Origin: Korarchaeum sp964519515
GTDB taxonomy: Archaea > Korarchaeota > Korarchaeia > Korarchaeales > Korarchaeaceae
Direction: 5' to 3'
NCBI GenBank assembly: GCA_964519515.1
Contig: CAZFIJ010000074.1
Span: forward strand, 1-7,840
DNA: 7,840 nt
Positions within the stretch are counted from its first letter, which is position 1. Each line of letters starts with the position of its first letter. A model generated the notes under the pieces. It ran no database searches, was not told the DNA's origin, and saw only the letters and a program-made list of their open reading frames with translations. Of the stretch, positions 4,249-7,840 are shown piece after piece. Position numbers and translations under genes: made by a program.

Positions 4249-5466
4249 ATGTTGTTCCTGAGGGCTGACCTCTCTGGGGTGAAGATAGGGTTAGGTGAGC
4301 CAGTCAAAGTAATGGGTGCGATAAACCTGAGCCCAGAATCATTCTACAAGGGATCAGTGGTTAAAGACCCTGATGAAGCCCTGAAAAAAGCTGAGAGGAT
4401 GGTCGAGGAGGGGGCTTCGATAATAGATATAGGTGGGATGAGCACAGCTCCCTATCTAGACACTTACGTCAGCCCTGAGGAGGAGAAGAGGAGGGTAATA
4501 CCTGTTCTGAGGAAAATTAAGGATTTAGGTGTGCCAATTTCGATAGATACGCAGAGGTATGAAGTAGCGTTAGCTGCTGTAGAGGAAGGGGCCACGATAA
4601 TAAATGACGTCTCAGGCCTCTCGGATCGAAGGGTAGTGGAACTCATAAGCTCTATGGATCTATCCTTGATACTGGGAGCTAGGGGGAGCGTCAAGGGGAG
4701 CGATCCGGTAAGGGAATTGAGGGGCCTCTTAAGGGGAGCTCTGAGTAGGGCATCCGGGATAAGGGAGGATAGAATAGCTATAGATCCCCTCATAGGCTTC
4801 TTCAGGGAGCAAGAGGTCCCTTGGTACGTCTGGGACTCTAAAGTGATAAGCGGGCTGAGGGGTCTCCTCATATTAGGAAGGCCTATTTGCATAGGGGTAT
4901 CGAGGAAATCATTCATAGGGAAGATTATAGGCGAGGAAGATCCTGAAAAGAGGCTTTTCGGGAGCCTTTCAGCTACAGCAATAGCTGTTTATAACGGAGC
5001 TAGTTTGATAAGGACTCATGATGTGAGGGAAACGATCCATGCGATAAGGATAGCTGAGTTCATGAGGAAGGAAATAGATCACGTGAGAGTAGGGGAGGTA
5101 GAAGCTTATCAATTCAGTTTCGATTTGAGAGCTGAGGATTTCGAGGACTTCTTCATTGAGATAGGGTCTCATCCTCAAGGAGCTATCAGGATGTCTAAGA
5201 AAGCTGAGATGAGAGTGATATACATGAAGGGGGTCAGGAATCCAGTGGCTCTAGTCATAAAGCAGGAGATGTTAGCATCTGGGGGAGAAGCAGCCCTACC
5301 ATCTAGCTCAATAGTGTTCGGGAAGGAAAGAGTAGATTTAATCATAGTAGGGAACTTGAAGCAACTCAAGGGTCTCATGGAGAAGATGGATTTGAACTAT
5401 AAGATAGGCGGGAGCCTCTCAAAAGATTTCGAAGCAGTTAGGGATGCATTATCGAATTTGATATGA
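4249..5466 (+). CDS. folP: Dihydropteroate synthase with an extra C-terminal domain
   Basis: The 405-residue protein has a complete DHPS barrel at about 15-275. It joins 6-hydroxymethyl-dihydropterin diphosphate to p-aminobenzoate or a derivative. The pterin-site residues known from E. coli are all present: N26 (INLSPESF), D60 (IIDIGG), D100 (SIDTQ), N119 (INDVSG), D179 (IDPLIGFF), K220 (GVSRKSF), R255 and H257 (IRTHDV). The GGMSTAPY variant at 62-69 is the form I associate with archaea. Residues 285-405 are a separate alpha/beta domain with MSKKAEMRVIYM, VALVIKQEMLASGGEAAL and VDLIIVGNLKQL; its function is unknown to me. The ATG at 4249 abuts a GGGGGAG run and lies 28 bases from a TATA box, so a leaderless start is likely. 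TTG at 4252 is an alternative. The gene ends 18 bases inside mptA on the other strand. Confidence 0.93.
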   Translation: MLFLRADLSGVKIGLGEPVKVMGAINLSPESFYKGSVVKDPDEALKKAERMVEEGASIIDIGGMSTAPYLDTYVSPEEEKRRVIPVLRKIKDLGVPISIDTQRYEVALAAVEEGATIINDVSGLSDRRVVELISSMDLSLILGARGSVKGSDPVRELRGLLRGALSRASGIREDRIAIDPLIGFFREQEVPWYVWDSKVISGLRGLLILGRPICIGVSRKSFIGKIIGEEDPEKRLFGSLSATAIAVYNGASLIRTHDVRETIHAIRIAEFMRKEIDHVRVGEVEAYQFSFDLRAEDFEDFFIEIGSHPQGAIRMSKKAEMRVIYMKGVRNPVALVIKQEMLASGGEAALPSSSIVFGKERVDLIIVGNLKQLKGLMEKMDLNYKIGGSLSKDFEAVRDALSNLI

Positions 5467-6300
5467 TGAATCTATTTCCTCTCTTATCTCATCTAATGTA
5501 GAGGATCTCTCAGCGTATATATCGTGCATGTGCACGCTCTCCATACTCCTGACAGCAGCGAAGATATGCGTATCCCCAGACATGTATCCGAACTCCTCGA
5601 GGAATAGGTGCACTATCTCCCTGACTACGTCCTCAGCTAGCTTAGCGTTACTCAAGGAGTGGATCACTAAGCCCCCTTCATCAGGCCTCTTCGTGTAAGT
5701 CCTCAGTGGGGAGCTCATAGCCCTCTCAATTATGCTAGCTAACTTATCTGGATCGGGATGAGCCTCCCTAGTGCTCACCTCTAGTATACCTAAGCTCCTC
5801 TGAGTGTGAGTCGCTGGAAGCTCAGAATTAGTGTAAGCCCTTATGAGCTCAGCTGTGCATGGGCAAGCTGTCATGCCTAAGACCTCAACTCTAGTCCTAT
5901 TTATGACTCCATTCGAAGCTACCGAGCTTATCTCAACTCTGTAGTGCTTGAGGGATTTACCATCTCGAAGGGGAGCATCGAACTTAATTGAGATACCGGC
6001 AGCATCAGCGTAATTTAACCTCTCGAGGAGTGAAATTACCGCCTCCTTACAGAGGTCCCAAGGTTCTTTAGGAGGGTTCGAGAGCTCATATATGACTTCC
6101 ACTTGCCTGCTGAGATCGACTCCCCTCCTCTCCTTAGGTAAGCTGACCCAGATATCGGCATCAGCGAGCAAGAGGAAGCCGTTGAACTTCACTGGGACCT
6201 TAAGCCCGAAGCTCCCCACTCTATCGAGCTTTATCCTGTGCGAAGGAGTCTCTGAATGGATATCTCTCGCTCTCTCAAGCAGTTCTTCTGGAAGCCGCAT
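5449..6300 (-). CDS. mptA: GTP cyclohydrolase MptA (FolE2/COG1469 family)
   Basis: This 283-residue enzyme opens the archaeal pterin pathway by converting GTP to a 7,8-dihydroneopterin 2',3'-cyclic phosphate (MptA) or to the triphosphate (FolE2). Family marks: VGSFGLKVP (28-36), DLSRQVE (62-68) in place of the bacterial SRF motif, GMTACPCTAE (142-151), ATHTQRS (163-169), KRPDEGG (204-210) and SVHMHD (255-260). The likely metal ligands are one of C146/C148, H165, E208 and one of H257/H259. The archaeal setting with MptE favours MptA over FolE2. Length is slightly below the roughly 310 residues I expect for MptA. The ATG at 6300 lies 25 bases from a TTTTATT box, so the message is probably leaderless. 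It converges on folP with an 18-bp overlap and diverges from the serine dehydratase gene. Confidence 0.92.
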   Translation of the reverse strand: MRLPEELLERARDIHSETPSHRIKLDRVGSFGLKVPVKFNGFLLLADADIWVSLPKERRGVDLSRQVEVIYELSNPPKEPWDLCKEAVISLLERLNYADAAGISIKFDAPLRDGKSLKHYRVEISSVASNGVINRTRVEVLGMTACPCTAELIRAYTNSELPATHTQRSLGILEVSTREAHPDPDKLASIIERAMSSPLRTYTKRPDEGGLVIHSLSNAKLAEDVVREIVHLFLEEFGYMSGDTHIFAAVRSMESVHMHDIYAERSSTLDEIREEIDSSYQIR

Positions 6301-6321
6301 GGGGCTGAGGATCGAAAGCCC

Positions 6322-6328
6322 AATAAAA
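6322..6328 (-). promoter_or_regulatory. TATA box of mptA
   Basis: TTTTATT on the minus strand is centred 25 bases before the mptA ATG, the spacing of a leaderless archaeal promoter. No Shine-Dalgarno lies in the short leader (…CCTCAGCCCC). Confidence 0.55.
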
Positions 6329-6363
6329 CTCTTTCGCTCATAGTTGGGAGGATGAGATAAGCA

Positions 6364-6372
6364 TTTTAATTA
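6364..6372 (+). promoter_or_regulatory. TATA box of the serine dehydratase gene
   Basis: TTTTAATTA is centred about 22 bases before the ATG at 6390. The leader has no Shine-Dalgarno, so a leaderless or nearly leaderless mRNA is likely. It lies about 40 bp from the mptA TATA box, so the two divergent promoters are separate. Confidence 0.55.
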
Positions 6373-6389
6373 GAGTATCATGAGCCCTC

Positions 6390-7840
6390 ATGAAGTTGAG
6401 TATCCTCAATCACGTCATAGGCCCCGTGATAAGGGGGCCCTCCAGTTCCCACACGGGAGCATCTTACTTCATCGGGAAATTAGCTAGGGGTCTGCTTTTG
6501 GACGATCTCCTCGAAGCTAGGATAATATTCGATGAGAAGGGCTCTTACGCGAGAGTCTATAGGCAGGAAGCTAGCGATCTTGCGTTCGTCTCTGGGTTAT
6601 TGGGCTTAGATTTAGCGGATGAGAAGTTCAAGAGATCTATCGAGTTAGCGAGAGAGCTAGGGATAAAGGTAGAGTTCTCCCTATCTGATTTAGGCAGGGA
6701 CGCCCATCCGAATGAAGTTATCATAGAGATGAAGGGTAGGGAGAGGGAGCTGGTAGCTAGAGCTAGGTCCATAGGCGGGGGAATGTTCGAGTTCCTAGAG
6801 CTCAATGGCAGCTCAGTTAGGTTGACTGGGGAGGAGTACATCCATTTGGTAGAGGGATATGAGCATGAGGTAGAAGCTCACTCTTTCGAATCCCGGGGCA
6901 GGAGGATCTGGATAGTCAAGAGCCCTGAGCCCCTCCCTATCGAGAGCGAGAGAGTCCTCGAGCCCATATTCCTACCCATGAAAGGTAAGGAGATATTTTC
7001 AAGCGGTTCTGAGGTAGAGGAGCTCTGTGAGAGGGAAGGGATCAGCTTGGGGGAAGCGGGATTACGCTATGAAGCTGAGCTCCTCGGGATGAGCGAGCGA
7101 GATGTGTTAAAAATCATGATGGAGAGGTACAGGATAATGAAGAGATCGATAGAGGAGGGGTTGAGTGGTGAACTGAGCTTGAAAGTCCTGAGGCCCTCAG
7201 CTAACTCTATCTTGAGGAAGCTTGAGAGAGGTGAGCTAGCTGTCGGAGGATTGCATGCTAAAGCTGCAGCTCTATCGATGGCTGTTATGCATGCTTGCAA
7301 TTCCAATGCTTTAATCGTAGCTGCTCCGACTGGCGGATCTGCTGGCGTCATCCCAGGGGTATCGGCAGCTTTAGAGGAGCTGGGCCTATCAGAGGAGGAG
7401 ATAGCTAGATCTCTCTTCGCAGCTGGTGTCGTAGGTCTCATAATTGGGAAGAGAGCTACATTCGCTGCTGAAGAAGCTGGCTGCCAGGTAGAGATAGGGG
7501 CAGCTGGAGCTATGGCATCAGCGATGGTCGTAGAAGCCTTCAATGGGTCTTGCGAGCAAGCTCTAGATGCTGCAGCTATCTCCCTTCAGAATATAGTTGG
7601 GATGGTTTGCGACCCCGTAGGTGGCTTCGTTGAGGTACCTTGCCATACTAGGAACGCTATAGCCGCTGCCTCAGCTTTCGTTAATGCTGATCTAATATTA
7701 GGGGGGTATGAGAACCCCATACCCTTCGATGAGACAGTTGATGCTATTTACTCCGTTGGGAAGATGATGGCATGGGAGTTGAGATGTACGGCGATGGGAG
7801 GATTAGCTATTTGTCCATCTGCGATGAAATTCAAGCCTAA
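6390..7840 (+). CDS. sdaA: Iron-sulfur L-serine dehydratase, fused beta-alpha form (3' end cut by window)
   Basis: The frame runs 483 codons to the window edge without a stop. The enzyme deaminates L-serine to pyruvate and ammonia with a [4Fe-4S] cluster. The beta domain (about 1-150) has GPSSSHTGA (16-24), VEFSLSDLGRDAHPNEV (94-110) and SIGGG (127-131). The alpha domain (about 211 onward) has AAPTGGSAGVIPG near 310-322, then GCQVEIGAAGAMASA and CDPVGGFVEVPCHTRN. Cluster cysteines are C365, C407 and C418; their spacing of 42 and 11 matches what I recall of the Legionella enzyme. Residues 150-210 take the place of an ACT regulatory domain, which I do not see. The last visible stretch, CTAMGGLAICPSA, normally lies close to the C-terminus, so little is missing. 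The ATG at 6390 is chosen over the one at 6380, whose frame stops early. Confidence 0.92.
   Translation, partial: MKLSILNHVIGPVIRGPSSSHTGASYFIGKLARGLLLDDLLEARIIFDEKGSYARVYRQEASDLAFVSGLLGLDLADEKFKRSIELARELGIKVEFSLSDLGRDAHPNEVIIEMKGRERELVARARSIGGGMFEFLELNGSSVRLTGEEYIHLVEGYEHEVEAHSFESRGRRIWIVKSPEPLPIESERVLEPIFLPMKGKEIFSSGSEVEELCEREGISLGEAGLRYEAELLGMSERDVLKIMMERYRIMKRSIEEGLSGELSLKVLRPSANSILRKLERGELAVGGLHAKAAALSMAVMHACNSNALIVAAPTGGSAGVIPGVSAALEELGLSEEEIARSLFAAGVVGLIIGKRATFAAEEAGCQVEIGAAGAMASAMVVEAFNGSCEQALDAAAISLQNIVGMVCDPVGGFVEVPCHTRNAIAAASAFVNADLILGGYENPIPFDETVDAIYSVGKMMAWELRCTAMGGLAICPSAMKFKP

Noticed and set aside
4464..5378. Minus-strand frames inside folP
   Set aside because: These are antisense shadows of a gene with complete catalytic residues, and have no promoter or motif of their own.
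5463..5469. C box-like ATGATGA at the end of folP
   Set aside because: No D box at a suitable distance; it is simply the folP stop context.
6380..6490. ATG at 6380 as the serine dehydratase start
   Set aside because: It is in another frame that stops after about 35 codons and lacks the GPSSSHTGA motif.
7067..7543. 158-codon minus-strand frame inside the serine dehydratase gene
   Set aside because: Composition is alanine/serine/proline-rich low complexity with no motif; it mirrors the coding pattern of sdaA on the other strand.

Overview
The window looks like part of the chromosome of a thermophilic archaeon. The evidence is the archaeal pterin enzymes MptA and MptE, archaeal toxin-antitoxin (TA) families, TATA-like boxes about 22-28 bases ahead of the first genes of transcription units, and heavy use of AGG/AGA and ATA codons. 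The CofE variant and the style of the HEPN protein point to the TACK side of the Archaea. Korarchaeota is my best guess for the lineage, held with low confidence.

Positions 1-2600 form a defence or stability island with three different TA modules side by side. A HEPN-MNT pair lies on the plus strand, and its first gene is cut by the window edge. A UPF0175-like antitoxin / DUF3368-like PIN toxin module follows on the minus strand, in the unusual order antitoxin, toxin, second antitoxin. A classical vapBC pair, also on the minus strand, closes the island. The two UPF0175-like genes share a 116-bp direct repeat with one mismatch that flanks the PIN toxin in frame.

Positions 2774-6300 form a pterin/C1-cofactor cluster. 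On the minus strand, mptE (6-hydroxymethyl-dihydropterin pyrophosphokinase) overlaps a CofE-family gamma-glutamyl ligase. Divergent from mptE is a dihydropteroate synthase (folP) with an extra C-terminal domain. Convergent with folP, and overlapping it by 18 bp, is mptA (GTP cyclohydrolase). Together these cover the first step of archaeal pterin synthesis (MptA), activation to the diphosphate (MptE), condensation with p-aminobenzoate or a derivative (FolP), and possibly glutamylation (CofE). MptB, MptD and p-aminobenzoate synthesis are not in the window.

Positions 6390-7840 hold a fused iron-sulfur L-serine dehydratase (beta domain then alpha domain), divergent from mptA and running off the right edge close to its natural end.

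First genes of units appear leaderless, with the TATA about 22-28 bases from the start codon. Three downstream genes (mntA, the second antitoxin, cofE) carry strong Shine-Dalgarno sequences inside the preceding gene, while the PIN gene and vapC are coupled by 4-base stop/start overlaps. No gene-free stretch exceeds 300 bases. The longest (2556-2773) holds the vapBC promoter and otherwise nothing I can identify. I saw no tRNA, rRNA, CRISPR array or insertion sequence.
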